Source of the DNA: Certhia americana
Lineage: Eukaryota > Chordata > Aves > Passeriformes > Certhiidae
DNA: 64,000 nucleotides
Reading direction: 5' to 3'
Assembly (NCBI GenBank): GCA_018697195.1
Contig: CM031858.1
Span: forward strand, 107,079,277 to 107,143,276
Positions 48,631 through 61,682 of the stretch are shown here, one piece after another. How positions within the stretch are numbered: the first letter of the stretch is position 1; the number at the start of each line of letters is the position of its first letter. A program made the position numbers and the translations under genes. The notes beneath the pieces were generated by a model. The model worked only from the letters and a program-made list of their open reading frames with translations. It was not told where the DNA came from and did not search any database.

Positions 48631-51600
48631 CTGGCCCTGCCTCTGTTCCCAAAGCCCTGCTTTATGCTTCTAAGGCAATGCAAAGAACATGCTCCTACTT
48701 TGGTGTAAATGCCCTGTTTAAAGGAAGACTTCCAGTTCTTCTGAGGATCCCCAACAGAACAGCTGGCACTCCAGCACTTACTCCTGGTTATAATACTTTT
48801 CGATATTATGTCCATCAAATCCCTCAAAAACCCCTGGAAAAACACCCAGAGGAGCTGCCCCAGCCTGATATTTTGCCAGTGCTCTGCTCTTTGTGAAGTA
48901 GACAGGCAGGTGAAATTCAAGGTTATGGTCACTACAGCCAAAGGCCAGGACATTTCAGAACAGCCTCGCTACATCCAATCTGCTGTATGAACTATTCTTA
49001 GCTGGAAGCTGGAGCCGAATGCTCACTGGGCACTCCAGGTTCACACCTCTGGAATACGCCCCTGACAGAAATATGCTTCAGCGTGAACTTGGCCGCATTT
49101 AGAAGAAACTGCAAGATACACCTCTTTCCCAGACCTTTCCATCTGTTTAAACTGTGAAATCCTGGGTTCCTTGCTGTCTGGTCAGATTAAAAGCTGCTGG
49201 CAGTGGGGGAGCATGACAGTTCATTTCTCTTACTTGGAATGATAATTACTCAATGTAATCCCCATAAAACAAACTCATAATCTTCAACGATGAGTGTGTG
49301 TTAAGTGCTCATAGTAACTGAAATAAATAAGAAGAGGTCATTAATAATAAACCATGGTCTGGATTACAGCAGTCAACAGTGCACAGAACAGCAGAGCTGG
49401 AGTTGATAAAGGAAAGTGGATCATAGCTCTCCACACTCGGCAGGCTTGATGTTGTAAGGTTGGAGATACTGTCTGCGTGTCAGCTGGGGATCACCAGAAT
49501 TCAGCTGTGATTTAATCATAACCTGTACATTGCCTGAGAAGAAAGAGGTGAAATAAAGACTGGTTATGGTAGATGCAGAATGCTCTGAATTCTCCTGCAC
49601 AAGCCAACTAAATCTTGCTGGCTGCTTCACAGTCCACTTGAATCCACTAGGATTACTACCAGGTGTACTGCTGGGAGAGGTCTTTCTTTATCTATGCAGC
49701 ACAATTTCAGATTCCTCCTTCTTAGGAGATGCCAAATGGATCTAGCTGTTCTGCTCTAGACATTTCTCTGTCTCCTCTGGTTCACTTGGGCCATTATCTG
49801 GACTTTCAGGAAAATATTTTGGTCCTCCAGGTTAGTGTGTCTTCCTAGACACCAAAGTAAATTTTGTGCATGCACAGGATGAACTCAATGCTCCTCATTG
49901 TGCAAAAACTCTAACTAGGTTTGTGAGCTCTTCCCTAACTCAATTCTCAGTGGCCATTTCCTCACATCATGCCAAGATAACACGAGGGTGAAGACCAAGA
50001 AGACACAGGAATGGACACCTCTGTGCGAAGCTGACATAGTTTTGCTATACAGCTGGCTGGGAGCTGGATTGATGTTCCTGGTGTACTGAATAGAACTGAA
50101 ATTTGGAGTTCTTGCTGAAATTAAAAATAAGTGGCTACATTTGTATAACTTATATGTGAGGGATTGGAATACATAGCAAAGTTCAACTATTACTTTCCTG
50201 TTTATATTCATGGATTGCTGTTTTTCTAGGCTCAGCTCTGGTTTTGCTGATGAGCTAAAATATAACCTCCTTAAACCCCAGTGGAGCAACATTTAGTAAG
50301 TTCTTTCTTTAAATAATATTTCAGCCAGGGGATTAACTCCTATTTGCACATACAGCTAACCTGGAGGGAAGGCTCGGTGAGCAAAAAACCCTGGAGGGAG
50401 AGGACATATTTGCAGCAGCAATGACTGTTTCCACTCCTGCTGAGGTGGAGGAAAATCCTTGCCAGCTGCAATGGGAGGCAGAACAGGCCCATCTCTAAAT
50501 CATGTAAAAAATTATCTGAGAGCATTTTCAATAAATTACTGCTGATAGGAGGAGGAATGTTCAAAATGACTGTGTCTGTAAGGGTACTGCCCCCACAGAG
50601 GACTGCTCTGCAGCTCCCCAAGTTATGCTCCAAGCATGTCCATGCCTCAGGCACACCCTCCCTGCCTTCAGAATCACGGAAAGTGTGATGAGAGCATGAT
50701 GCTTTGATGTCCCCTGGAATAATGTCCCCTGCTTGCCCACTCACGTGCTGGCAGGTTTTTTGCAGACCTGCAGTGGGCTACTATTCTTCCCTCACCAGTA
50801 GTCTGGATTGTGTACCCCAGAGAAGGCATTGCTCATACAAAGAAGCTGAAAACTAGACCTGTGACTTGTCAGTCTGCAGGGTCCCAAGGGAACTTAGGGG
50901 ACCTGGGGTGCAAGTAGTCCTGCTCTTGCACTTGGGAAACCTCACAGGACTGGACTCTGTCTAGCCCAAACAAGGATTTCAGCTCTTCCCCTGAAAAGAG
51001 CAGTATCATAAGCATATGGTTAATGACTCATCCCAAGTGGAAAAACAGTGTTTGTTATATTTTATGAAAATTTTATACATCTAAGGTACTGTACATCTGT
51101 TGCTATTTAGGCTGACATGTATGTAGAGATTGGCAGAACAAGTTCTCTGTAGGGATGACTGAACTCCAAACCAAACCACAGAACTTTCAAACACTCAGTC
51201 TGCTTCTTGAAGGGGAATGAAGGGAAAAAAAAAAGAAGAGAGAATGTTTTTCTGCTCTGTTGAAATGCTGCCTGACTGAGCAATATGCAAGGAAGACACT
51301 CTTTGGTTCTGTCTAATCCACAATAGAAGAGGGGCTTATTTATGGAGAAGAGCCTTTCTTCACAACACTGCAAATCGCAAGCAAACTTGTCTCTGTGCCA
51401 AAACTTTCCCCAGGTTACTCATGGAAGGGTCAGAAAGTTCAACTCCTTGTCTGACTCCTGCTCCTCCTCCCTGTTTCCTTTCTTGCAAAACCCTCTCTTA
51501 GACCTGCTCCTGTCTCCCTCCTCTCTGGCAGCAAGCCTTTCTCATGGTGAGGCTAAGGGTTCTTCTGGATTTGTTCATACATTTTTCTTGCAGCAGCAGC

Positions 51601-52104
51601 ATCTGGGTGGCAAGAAAGCAGGGAGCCTTACTGGTTAGCCTGGAAGTCTTCTGGGGTTTCTTGGGGAGGCACTAAATGACTGGACTTCCATGGAAAGTCA
51701 TGTTTTCCACTCTGCATCTGTAAGTGTTTCTAAGTCCTCTGGTGCAAAATCCCCCGGGGCGGAGGACTAAGTGGTGAAAACAACTGAGGACATGCCTGTA
51801 CGGTCCAACTCACTCCTCTGCAGAGAGGAAGATGGAGCAAGCTGTAAAGAACTGCTTGCTCAAACATCTCTTATTTATTAGCCATGTCAGCCCAGCTCTG
51901 CCAGGATAATTACTCTGGGCACAACAGCTATCCTGTGCCCGGCTCCCAAACTGGCACAGTCTGTGTCTGCTCAGGGATCCTTCAGCTGTAATCTGTTTCT
52001 AATCTAATCCCCAGAGTACAGGGCTTGGAAAATAAAGTTCTCTGCCTCCAGCCATTCTGTGAGGCTCCCTGCTGTCTTGCTACATGTGTCTGGGACAAAT
52101 TAAC
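48631..52104. other. Unique non-coding sequence, nothing recognised
   Basis: Short open frames only. The longest, on the minus strand at 49,915-50,292 and 50,340-50,744, have no recognisable domain. No interspersed repeat was identified by eye. Confidence 0.5.
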
Positions 52105-52325
52105 ATGAGAACCTAAGAAAGGCCATACTGGATTAGACCAAAAGTCTGTACAACCCAGTGTCATGTTTCTGCCAGTAGCCAAAAGTAGAAGCTCACAAAA
52201 GCACATAAAATGATACCTCCACCAAGTGCTTTCCCAAACTCCAGCCATTAGTGGCACAGAACTTCCTGTATACCTGTGGTGTACTTTTCACAGATTTATT
52301 GATCCTCAATGCATTTGTCTGCCAT
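52105..52325. repeat. Old amniote interspersed repeat (GGCCATACTGG-type)
   Basis: GAACCTAAGAAAGGCCATAC, then TGGATTAGACCAAAAGTCTG, CAACCCAGTGTCATGTTTCT, GCCAGTAGCC, later GGCACAGAACTTCCTGTA and CCTCAATGCATTTGTCT, follow the block order of a repeat common in turtle, crocodilian and bird DNA (CATACTGGGTCAGACCAAAGGTCC in its consensus). It is strongly diverged. I could not name the subfamily or its coding strand. Confidence 0.7.
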
Positions 52326-55300
52326 GAAAGAGCACAGTCTCCCCAGGAAACCATATGGACATTTCAAATTTGCCACATTTTTGAGCAAGAAGTCCTATAG
52401 CTCTTCCTGTGGCTTGTTTTGAATGTGCTTCCTGCTAGTTTCCTTTGATACTTCCCACTTCATGCTTCTGAGAAGGATCACTTTGTGCTCAGAAATCAAG
52501 CTGTGCCCAGAAAACATATATGACAACAAGGTAACTGGTCAAGAGACTGCATTTCCAGTTCAAAGTGACGTTTAAGACTGGCTATTTGTTGATGATAAAT
52601 TTCCAAATATGACAGTGGTTTGGTTTGGTGCAGTTTGGATGGCAGACTCAGTAGGAGAGCTTTGGTGGTTAATTCAGTCACAGTGCATTTGAGTGGGAAA
52701 GATAGGACAGTATGAGCTTGGCAAGACTGAGAATACTGGCCGGAGCAGGAAGGTCCCATGAGGGAGAAGGATATGGGAGCATGGTGGATTTCCTGGCAGG
52801 AGTGGGAGCACAAAGGTATGAGTGCTCTACAGGAGCAGCTGAGGTGGCTTAGTTTCTATCCATAAGGAGCAAGGATGCCATCAGGGTGAATGGCACTTTG
52901 GAAACTCTTGGTGAATGAGAAAAAACATGCTAGGAGCTTTCTTGGGAACAAAGGCAGATGCCAAATGAGTCTGTGGTTTGTTAGAGTGTTGGATCTTACC
53001 CTCCACACAGTGCCTTGTTTTTTCCTGATTCATATGGAAGCAGGGTCTGAAAATCTCGGAGCTGGTGGAGCCCTATCCAGGCAGGTGAGGACTGGGTCAG
53101 GAGACCAGAGAAGGTGAGACAGCAGTGATGATGTTAGAATTCACAAGTCCTTCCTTCAAGGGTAATTTGAGCCAGTGCTATGAAACCCAGCTTTTTCTTC
53201 TTGAATAGAAAGGGTTTTATAATTACTGAACAGAAAGGTAATGGGGGAAAGGTGGGAAATAAGCTGGGGGTGTTTTTTCCTGCCAATCTGCAGTGCCAAG
53301 CCCTGTAATCAGATGAATGGCACACTTCCCTGTGTAGGGTGAACCCAAAAGTCTGGCAATCACTCACAATGTCCTCTCCCCCTGTTCTTTAGTTTTAAAT
53401 GATGTGTAGTGGGATTGTGTGTCCCTACCATGAGTTTTCTTTATGGAACTGACCAGAACCTAATAACATAAAGGCTAGCCATATATTTTGGCTGCCCTTA
53501 GGGCTCATTCTGGCCATCAGCTTGCCTCAGAAACAGTGTGGGGTGTCTCTTGGACGTGGCAGGTATGATTTGGTTTTGTCAGAAATGGTCAGAGAAAAAG
53601 CATCAAAATGGTGATAGCCACTCTCAGTGCTGTCTGATGGAAGTGCAGGTATTGCAGCAGCCCAGGAATGCTCTTATTTCTGACCTGTGTCAGTTCTGGG
53701 TTTGTACTGGCTTCTAGCTTGAAAGTGTTGCACACTTTCTTGGCTTCAACCCAAAAGAATGGCATCTTACAGGCATTTATCTTTTCCAAAATTGACTCCT
53801 TCAATTTTATCAAAAACGAATTTATTTTCCCAGATTACTTCTTTAACAAATGCTTTGGTTCTCTTTTGTCAGCATATATCCACTATGATAACAACCTAGC
53901 TTCTATACGGAATTAGCTTTGGCTGAAGCTTTTTGGCTAACAAAACAAGCAGGATAACTTTGTTGTCTCCACCCAGCACATAGTAGACATACAACAGTGT
54001 TATGCAATTTGACATGGCTGGCTGCTCCACCAGTGAAAGCAAAAGCCAGAAAGATCTATTTGCTGCTGTTGCTGGAGATTATACCACTGTAGGATGTAGG
54101 AATGCCAACAATGTTGTATGAAGGCAGATTTCTGCTTAAGTGGTCTGTGGACATACTTCTCTGTTAAAGGCTGTCTGGTATCTCTCATAAAAGCCCCTCA
54201 TTTATACTTCACCTTCAGAAAGAATCTCTCCCAAATGTCAGTTTGGAATGATATCTGAAATGAAGAACACTTGTCCCTGAAGACCAGTGTTTTATAGGTT
54301 TGAATTCACTTTAAGATATAACAAATTATCTTTCTTCTTAGGCTTAACAGCAGGCATAGTCTACCAAATCCTTTCAAGCAATGAGTTGTGCCTCAGAATT
54401 TGAGAAGTATTTGGGAAGCAAGTTTTTAGTTATTAACCCTTTGAATAGATTCAAGTCTGCTTGCTGCCTCCTAAAGTGGCTTGTAGGAAATCAAAGAACA
54501 GTATGAGAAGAATGAACACAGAACCCACCAATCAGTGTCAGCTGTATTGCTTTTGCTAACTTTGGAGATGGCTCCACTGTATAGAATTATTAGACAACTC
54601 AAATTACTACTGAAATATTTTAACACTATGCGTTTGCATCTGAATATGATAAAAATCTTGAGTGGAGTGGTTCAAGAATGCATTCACATGAACAAAATGA
54701 TGGAAAATATATTTAGCAGTCACATGAAAAATATAACTCCCTTCTTGGAAGGATTATAAAACTGTAATTTCTGCATTTCTTTGACTAAAATTTGGCTTTA
54801 GTGACGCTAATGGCGAATATCAGTCTTGGCCTTCTTCAACAGTATGAAAAAAGAGAACAATTCCTGCTTTTCAATATTAAAATAAAAAGCTGAAAGCTAT
54901 TTGCTGTGGACAAAAAGCTGCCAATACAGTGTCTAATTTATTATCTAAAAATTAAGAAGTGTAGCTATAGATTATCAGAACAGTGAGATATGTCATGAAG
55001 GGCAAGCATATAAGTAAACTAACCTGCTCAGTCAAGTCTAAAAGAAATTTCAGTCAGCTAGGATATGGAGAAGTTATTATACCTTAAAAGGAAAATTAAT
55101 TATCTTCTTAAAAGGGAAATGATCTTTCCTGTAGTGTTGGGATAGATTATTAGTATAATCCACTGTAGCACATAAACGTCCCTGTTTACACTAGGTTTGA
55201 GGTAAAAGCTTTGCTCTTTGTAGCCTTGCCCTTTTCTAGCAAGCAATCTCCATGGAATTGTTTCTGATACCAGGAATGCTGCCTAAACCTTCCTCACTTG

Positions 55301-55363
55301 ATGTGTCAATGGAAACATTCCTAAAATTATATTTTCTCCTCTTAGCTATGTTTTGCTTTTCAT
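52326..55363. other. Unique non-coding sequence, nothing recognised
   Basis: AT-rich unique sequence with short frames. The 74-codon plus frame at 54,535-54,759 has no recognised domain. Confidence 0.5.
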
Positions 55364-56631
55364 TTGTCTCTAAGGGTAAATGAGGTTATTGAGATACGTG
55401 AATTTGCCAAAACAGTGTGGAATACTGAGTGGCATTATGTCCCACAATTAAATCTGATGCTGACCTGTTTGCCTCAGATTAGCTCAATTTTCACTTCATC
55501 AGGTCCAAGTTATGGCTTTATCTTTGTCCTGCAGGTTCCTAACTCACAGGCAACAAAACTGATAAAAAAATACACTATTATCCCGTGTTTCCACAAGACT
55601 GTGATAGCCAGTTCCACTGAAAACTTACTTCCTGGTTTAACTAGGTACCTTTTCCTTTTCAAAATAACCTAGAAATTCTAGAATTTCAGTCCTCAGCTCC
55701 TTCCTCATTGTCCACAGATACTATGTATTTCCTCCTTCTGCTTCTCTCAAAGTGCTGGTTACCACTGCAGTTGAAGTCCCGCTTGACGCATCCTCAGTCT
55801 CTTTTTCTTTTTTTTTTTTTGCTGTTCTTCCCTCATTTGAACTCTAAACTGGGACAGCTTTTTATGTTGTAGTTGTGTGGAAGCTACTACATGGTAATAC
55901 CATCAGAGAAGCCTCCTTCTTTTTTTATACCTGTATCTTTTCTCCTAAAACTGTGATAGCTCTCGCTTTTGAAACCTCTTCTGTCTTTCCAGATGCAGTT
56001 CCAAAAGTAATGGGGACATTTTTTAACTTCATTTGTTCCATTCTTTTTCACATCTCAATACTTTTGCTCCCGTTTGTAAAACAGCTTCAGATCTTTGCTA
56101 TTTTAGATTGTAGTTCCACAGTCATGACGTATTTATCCTTCCAACTCTTGCCAAGATTACCAAAACCACTCATGTTCAACCAGTGGGCTCTTTCTTCCTT
56201 GGCAATACATGGTCTGAATCACTCATCAAGGGAAAGAGTACTGTTACCACTGGAGAGCACTCTTATACAGCTACAAATACTGATTTATGTCCATCAGCTC
56301 CCTACTTCATCCCATTTTCTTCATTGTCTAAAACATCTGGCAGGTATTTTAAGTGGTTGACCACCATTGGTCATTAGAAGAACTGGAGGAAGTTTTTTGG
56401 ATGTTGTTCAGAAGACTGGATCCTGTTACGTTATCTTCTATGTTCACTTCCTTTGTGTTCTTGTTGGATAACAGCACTGAGTTTGCCATTGGAGGTGGTC
56501 TGAAAGCTGAGGGAAACCTTGAAAGCTTTGCTTCCTGCCTCCTTAACTCATACTATAAAGGGACCTGTGCTTTGTGGAGTCGAAGAAGTCATTTTACCAA
56601 CTGCAGTCATTGCAAAAATTCATTTCCATAA
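55364..56631. other. Run of consecutive open frames of unknown nature
   Basis: Three plus-strand frames follow one another (55,364-55,672, 102 codons; 55,875-56,360, 161 codons; 56,353-56,631, 92 codons). The minus strand also has stretches with few stops, such as one reading ITFGTASGKTEEVSKARAIT near 55,940-56,010. I recognise no protein family. It may be an old, frameshifted pseudogene or chance. No splice pattern or poly(A) end decides between them. Confidence 0.2.
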
Positions 56632-56869
56632 TATTCTCCATCTGTTGATACTTTTTAATGAGAGAAGAGCAGTTCTGTGGTTAAGCGGTCTACCAGCAAC
56701 CAGAGATGGCTTTCCTGAAATTTTCCCAATGAATAGTTGGGTGGGTGAGTCCAGGCTGGGATTTCAGGGGCATTTATAATGCAATTGCAGCTGATAATGC
56801 TCTTGACTATCATGATCATTGCAGTTGCTCAAGGCATTAGCAGGCAGCTATCACATGCTCCCAAAACTA

Positions 56870-57065
56870 TCTCATCTCCAGGCTGAACCAGCCTCACTTC
56901 TAGAGGAAGTTCTCCAACCCTGGCCATCCTGGTGGCATCCATTGATCTCACTCCAGTTCAACATCTTTCTTGAACTAGGAGGACAAAATTGAGCACAGTA
57001 TTTCATTTGTAGTCCAACAAGTGCCAAGTAAAGAGGAGTCAATTCCACTGACACCCTACCTCTGC
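56870..57065 (-). mobile_element. CR1 ORF2 C-terminal fragment, eroded
   Basis: The minus strand reads PLYLALVGLQMKYCAQFCPP, which matches the CR1 reverse-transcriptase block usually written LYSALVRPHLEYCVQFWAP. The DNA has CTCCAGGCTGAACCAGCC at the left and CACAGTATTTCATTTGTAG at the right, as in minus-oriented CR1. The element's 3' end and most of its body are missing, so it is an internal fragment. Confidence 0.75.
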
Positions 57066-57755
57066 TCATGTGGGCAGAGCCAAGGCCTGCCTGTCTTGTT
57101 GTCAGTGGAATCCACAGTGGATTGTGGATTAATGCTTAGGCAAAAGTCCCCCAGGCCCTATGTAACAGAACCCCAGGCAGTCAGTACCCAGACTCCTTTA
57201 CTATCTTGAATATGTCTGTGGTGGTCTGGAAGATTATTTTAGTAACTCACTTGAACTAGCTTGGTTTGGGATTCTCTGGACTTGATGTAACATCCTGCAA
57301 AATGCCCAAAGAAAATTTAGACTACTCTAATGGACTATTTTGTACCATCAGTCAAAAACAGGAACCATCCAGGATGGGGATCAAGTCTTGTGAAGATATA
57401 TTTCTAATGGCAGAACCCTTTATCACTCTGGACATTTTCTGAAAATTATTGCAATCTGGCTTGACTATGAATCAGCAGTCATTAAATCTTACATCGTGAG
57501 TACAAGAGGCCAGATAATACATTTTGCCAAGGTCTCTCCAGTACTTGCTGGAATGTGATGGCTCTTTAGGCTCTTCTGAGTGATGCATGTCACATACTGC
57601 ACATAAAAAAATGTATGAGAACTCCATGTGATCATACCAAGCCTCTGAAGATTTCTTTGGCTCTTCAGTTGCTTAGCTCAGATTCACAAGTGGGACACAG
57701 AGCTTCGTTCTTCAGCTTGCATGGAAATGCTGACTTGTTTAATTTAAGAATTATT
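57066..57755. other. Unique non-coding sequence, nothing recognised
   Basis: No repeat, gene or regulatory signature recognised. Confidence 0.5.
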
Positions 57756-57815
57756 AGTGGGATTTTTAGAAGGGCCTTAAGTGACTTATGAACATAAGCC
57801 CCATTGAAAGTCGAA
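57756..57815. repeat. Half of an old palindromic amniote repeat
   Basis: AGTGGGATTTTTAGAAGGGC, CTTAAGTGACTTATGAACAT, AAGCCCCATTGAAAGTC matches one arm of the palindromic repeat whose core joins CCCATTGAAAGTC to its own reverse complement and whose ends read GGGATTTTCAAAAG. Only one arm survives here. This is an inert non-autonomous element. Confidence 0.65.
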
Positions 57816-57934
57816 TCCTACTTTCCATAAATATCGACCATATTTCTTCTGGTAAAATGTTTCTGGCTCAAGGGCCTCCTGCCAAAAACAACCTGTCTCC
57901 ATTTCTAGACAACTTTCACCCTGCATTTTTGATA

Positions 57935-58125
57935 TGTTCAACGTCCCCACGGAGCACAGCGTTGCAGGTCAGGAAATGAGCGTGGAACAAAAGAAGCGTA
58001 GGAAGCACTGTCGACTGTGTATCTGACCTGGGAGACAAGACATGGTGTGCCTGCGGCTGGGCTGTGAGAACCGCAGCCTCCCTGGGACTCCAGCCAGGAA
58101 ATTGCACAAAGCCCAGAGCGAGAGA
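57935..58125. other. Small CpG-rich patch, possible exon or regulatory site
   Basis: Nine or so CpG dinucleotides in about 190 bases, far denser than the surroundings. The minus strand has a TCTTGTCTCCCAG acceptor-like motif near 58,030-58,042, followed by an open stretch. Two overlapping minus frames (63 and 65 codons) cover it. No protein recognised. Confidence 0.3.
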
Positions 58126-61100
58126 CCCTCACCATTTTTTTTCTTCACACTGACAGATGTCCCTCTCTAGCAGCCTGTCATGCTAGAGAGAAGTTACAGA
58201 GGTGACAAAAAATGTCACTCGGGGATTATGGCTGTTTCTCTGACTGGTTTCCATTGTCTGTTTGCAGACAGAAAATAGGTGAGCTGCTTAGGCACAGGCT
58301 GTAAAAGACTGGGGACAATGAAGCCTGCAGCTGGAAAACACAGGAGGAGACAGGAAGTCCTGTGTGCTCTTCCTTTCCTCTCATCCCTGCCTATACTGGC
58401 TGTTCACTCTAACAGCTGATTGTTCCTGTCCCATATGTGGCTTGTGAAACATCTCACTGACCACGGTAGCTGGAGATTTCCAGAGTGATTTGAATACCCA
58501 AACTACATACCTGATCAATTCAGGTTCTTTACCACAAACAGAAATTCAGGTCAAGGAGATGAGGGGAGTTTTCTAAAGGGAAAATGTTACTGTGACACCA
58601 GATGGAAAACCAAGTATTTTTTAATGTCCTTTCATGTTCAGGGTGTCATCAGCACAGAAATTTTAGCATGGCCATCACTGGGCTACTGAGCCTGAGACAG
58701 GGAAGCATTTGCTGCAGTGTTGCAGTACTTCTTTAAAACAGATGGATGTCACTTCTGAGGCACCTTTAATGTTACTTCAGGTTGGATTCCTCCTATACTG
58801 AGAGACTACAAATACTTTTAAAAATATCAGTCCAGATGTGGAATGCATATAAAAGACAATAAGTCTTTTGACATACAACTATTAACAAAAAAAGAACAAA
58901 ACTTCTATCACAGTGGGTAGAAAAGATGTACAGGAGAACACTGGTTAAAAAGGGGTTGGTTTTGGGGACTGTGTGGGTTATCTAGGGCTGTGAATACAGG
59001 AGATCTACAGAAGAGCTACAGCTACAAGCTCTAGTCTTCTCATCATTCAGCTGAGGTTCTGGCTGAAGGATGCCACATCTCCCTGTCTCCTGGTGATCCA
59101 AGTTCTCTTTCAGCAAAAATAAAGGGTGAGAGAGAGAAAATGAGATAAACCCCGACCATTACCTGAAGACTGGGTTTGGATCTCACAACCTAGAAGCTCA
59201 CCTGTGCCTCTGGTCACATGGTATAGATTGACCCTATGATCTGTTCCCACCTTCTTACATGGAAAGGGTCATTCAACAGACTAGAAAATATTGCTGAATG
59301 ACACATTTTTGGTAACCATAGGCTCATTCTTTATAAAATAAGAAAAGGAAGATTTAAGAAAGAAGTAATGGAGAAAAAACCAAAACACCTTTCTTGGTTT
59401 GTACTTTATTTTTGGAGAAGCAGACTACTACATTTCTGCTGTACTTCCTTAACAGATACCAGGAGACTTTTCAAAGGTTATTTTTGGAGCCATTAGATCT
59501 CATTCTTTCCTGGAGCCCTAGCCAGGTCAACAACACTAAGGAATGACTATTTGTACCCAGTGATCTCTGCCTCTCAACATCTGTGTCCCGTGGAGCAGGC
59601 ACTGCTGCTTGAAAGAAGTCTGACAGGGTTTGTTTAGGGTTCATCTTGTTTCCTTGAGTCCCCTTGGAAAGTGACCATGGCAATTAGAAATATTAATTGA
59701 GCTGCACAGAAACTCAGCCAGAAACTTGTGCTCTCCTTCAGGGAGCAGCCCTGGAGACCTGGATGCCAGCTGAGGTCTGTGAGGTTTAACAGGCTGCTAG
59801 TCTCAAGGACGGGGGCCAGCCCTGTGCTGGGGACACCAGCCATGCTGCTGGCTTATGGCTTGTAATGCCAATGTGACACAACATCCTCACATGTGTACTC
59901 CTTCATGACTGACCTGGGTGCCTAAGTGCTCACATGTGCTGCTTCCAGACTATCTCTGTGCTGATTCCCAGCCTGAGAAGCGTCCAATGTAAGTGAGATG
60001 CACGCTTGCAAGAGCGGAGCTGAAATCCCAGCCCTGCTGGCTAAGCCACCTCTCTAACTTGTGCAGCCACTGGCACAAGAGAGGGCAGGAGGAGCCAAAA
60101 TCTCACCTTTTTCATCTCTAAGAGTTTGGTTTTACACCTTGGGGGAAGAATACGCAAGTTGTTCCCTCTTGTGCTCTATATTTTTAATATATAGTGGGAG
60201 ATTCAGTAAGACATTACTTTCCTTTTCCCCTTCTGTGTGATTAATTTTGCAAAGGAGTCTGCCTGTGACAGAAATAGTGACAAACATAAGCAGCTCTTCA
60301 CCTGCTTTCCAAATGTGCCTTAGGGGCCAGCCTGTGGACCATTCCATCACGCTGATGAAGAGTCACACATGTAGCTTCCACCACCCTTGGAGGGCATGAA
60401 GCCCCTGTCCCACTGTGGTGCACAGAGGTGGAAGCTGGAGAAAAAAAAAATTGTGCACAGGTGACACTGCCTAACTGGCAGCTGAGAAAACATGTTTGGC
60501 TTCTCACATTCAAGGGAGGCCCACTTCCTTGCTGTTAGGAATATCTCCCTATTGGTGGCTGGTAGGATAGTGACACAGGCACAAAAGGCAGTCACCCTCT
60601 GATGTTATTTTGCTTTTCTGTAGTTACATCCTTAAAAGGTCTAGGAAAGACCTTTCCACACTAAATTAATTATGCTTCAGCCTAGATTGACTGTCATGAA
60701 GTAGTCTTCTAGCTGTCCCTGTTCACAAAATCATATTGTGTTTAAAACTGGCAGTGAATATTGGCTGTAATCATTATGTGTAAATGTTTTAGACAAAAGA
60801 AAATTCCACAGATGATTGAATTTTAGCATGCACCAAAACACGCATGCCTTGAAGGATTCAAGGTGCTTAGTAACAGGGACTAGTTAACACCAGTAAGTGA
60901 AGAGATAAAAACAGCACTACAAGCTTAAGGAAAGCAAGCGATCTCACCAAAGGTAATTCTTAATGGTTTTTCAGGCTTCATATCATGCCTCCTGGATATA
61001 AATATCCTGTTCCATATGCTGTTTAGCTAAATGGGGCACAGAAAAAGGAAGTGTACATCTTCTCACTTCAGTGGGCACTTCACACTTAGTGACCTCCATG

Positions 61101-61622
61101 TCTACCTCAGCCTGAAGAGGAATCACTTGTCCACACATGGGCCTTCCAAATTTCCATGAGGGAAGGAGTACTTTTGGTTTGATGCAGCATCTTTTTGCAG
61201 GGTGCCACCTTGCTGTACCTGCTGCACAAGTGACCCTCACTCACCCCAGACCTGGATGCTGCAGAAGAAGAAGCTCTGCTATGTCCAAGACATTAAATGT
61301 GGTATGAACCTGCACATGCATCTGTTTTCCTGATGTCATCATGCTTTAATACAGAACAACAACCATATCTGGAAGCCCTGCCTTATGCATTCATCAACCA
61401 ACCCAGAAAATTCCCCAGGTATTATGGATATTCTGCTACCAAAATCTGAGCATTGCAGAGGATCCTAACCTCATATTTTCTTCTGCCTTCTCTCTGCCCT
61501 GTATTTATCAATGCCACACATTAGAGGGCAGGATGAGGAGTCTCTGTGGTGTTAACACAACAGAAGAACAGTGGTTTTCTTATTTCTATTTCAGCCTTTG
61601 AGGAGAGATAGCCTGAAATGGA
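58126..61622. other. Unique non-coding sequence, nothing recognised
   Basis: Unique sequence with short frames. The 85-codon minus frame at 60,983-61,240 is cysteine-containing but unrecognisable. No repeat family identified. Confidence 0.5.
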
Positions 61623-61682
61623 ATATATTCTGATCCATTGGTGATCAGAATATATAAACATCAGTTTATACAGATGTTTATA
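61623..61682. repeat. Two adjacent, slightly overlapping inverted repeats
   Basis: First hairpin: 13-base perfect arms ATATATTCTGATC (61,623-61,635) and GATCAGAATATAT (61,643-61,655) with a 7-base loop. Second hairpin: 10-base perfect arms TATAAACATC (61,653-61,662) and GATGTTTATA (61,673-61,682) with a 10-base loop. They share three bases, so they could not both form fully at once. Function unknown. Confidence 0.9.

Noticed and set aside
48453..48896. A 147-codon frame with a poly-serine run, and the opposite 148-codon frame with a Gly-Ala run
   Set aside because: Both are created by the CCAGCT hexamer; the rest shows no known domain or splice signals.
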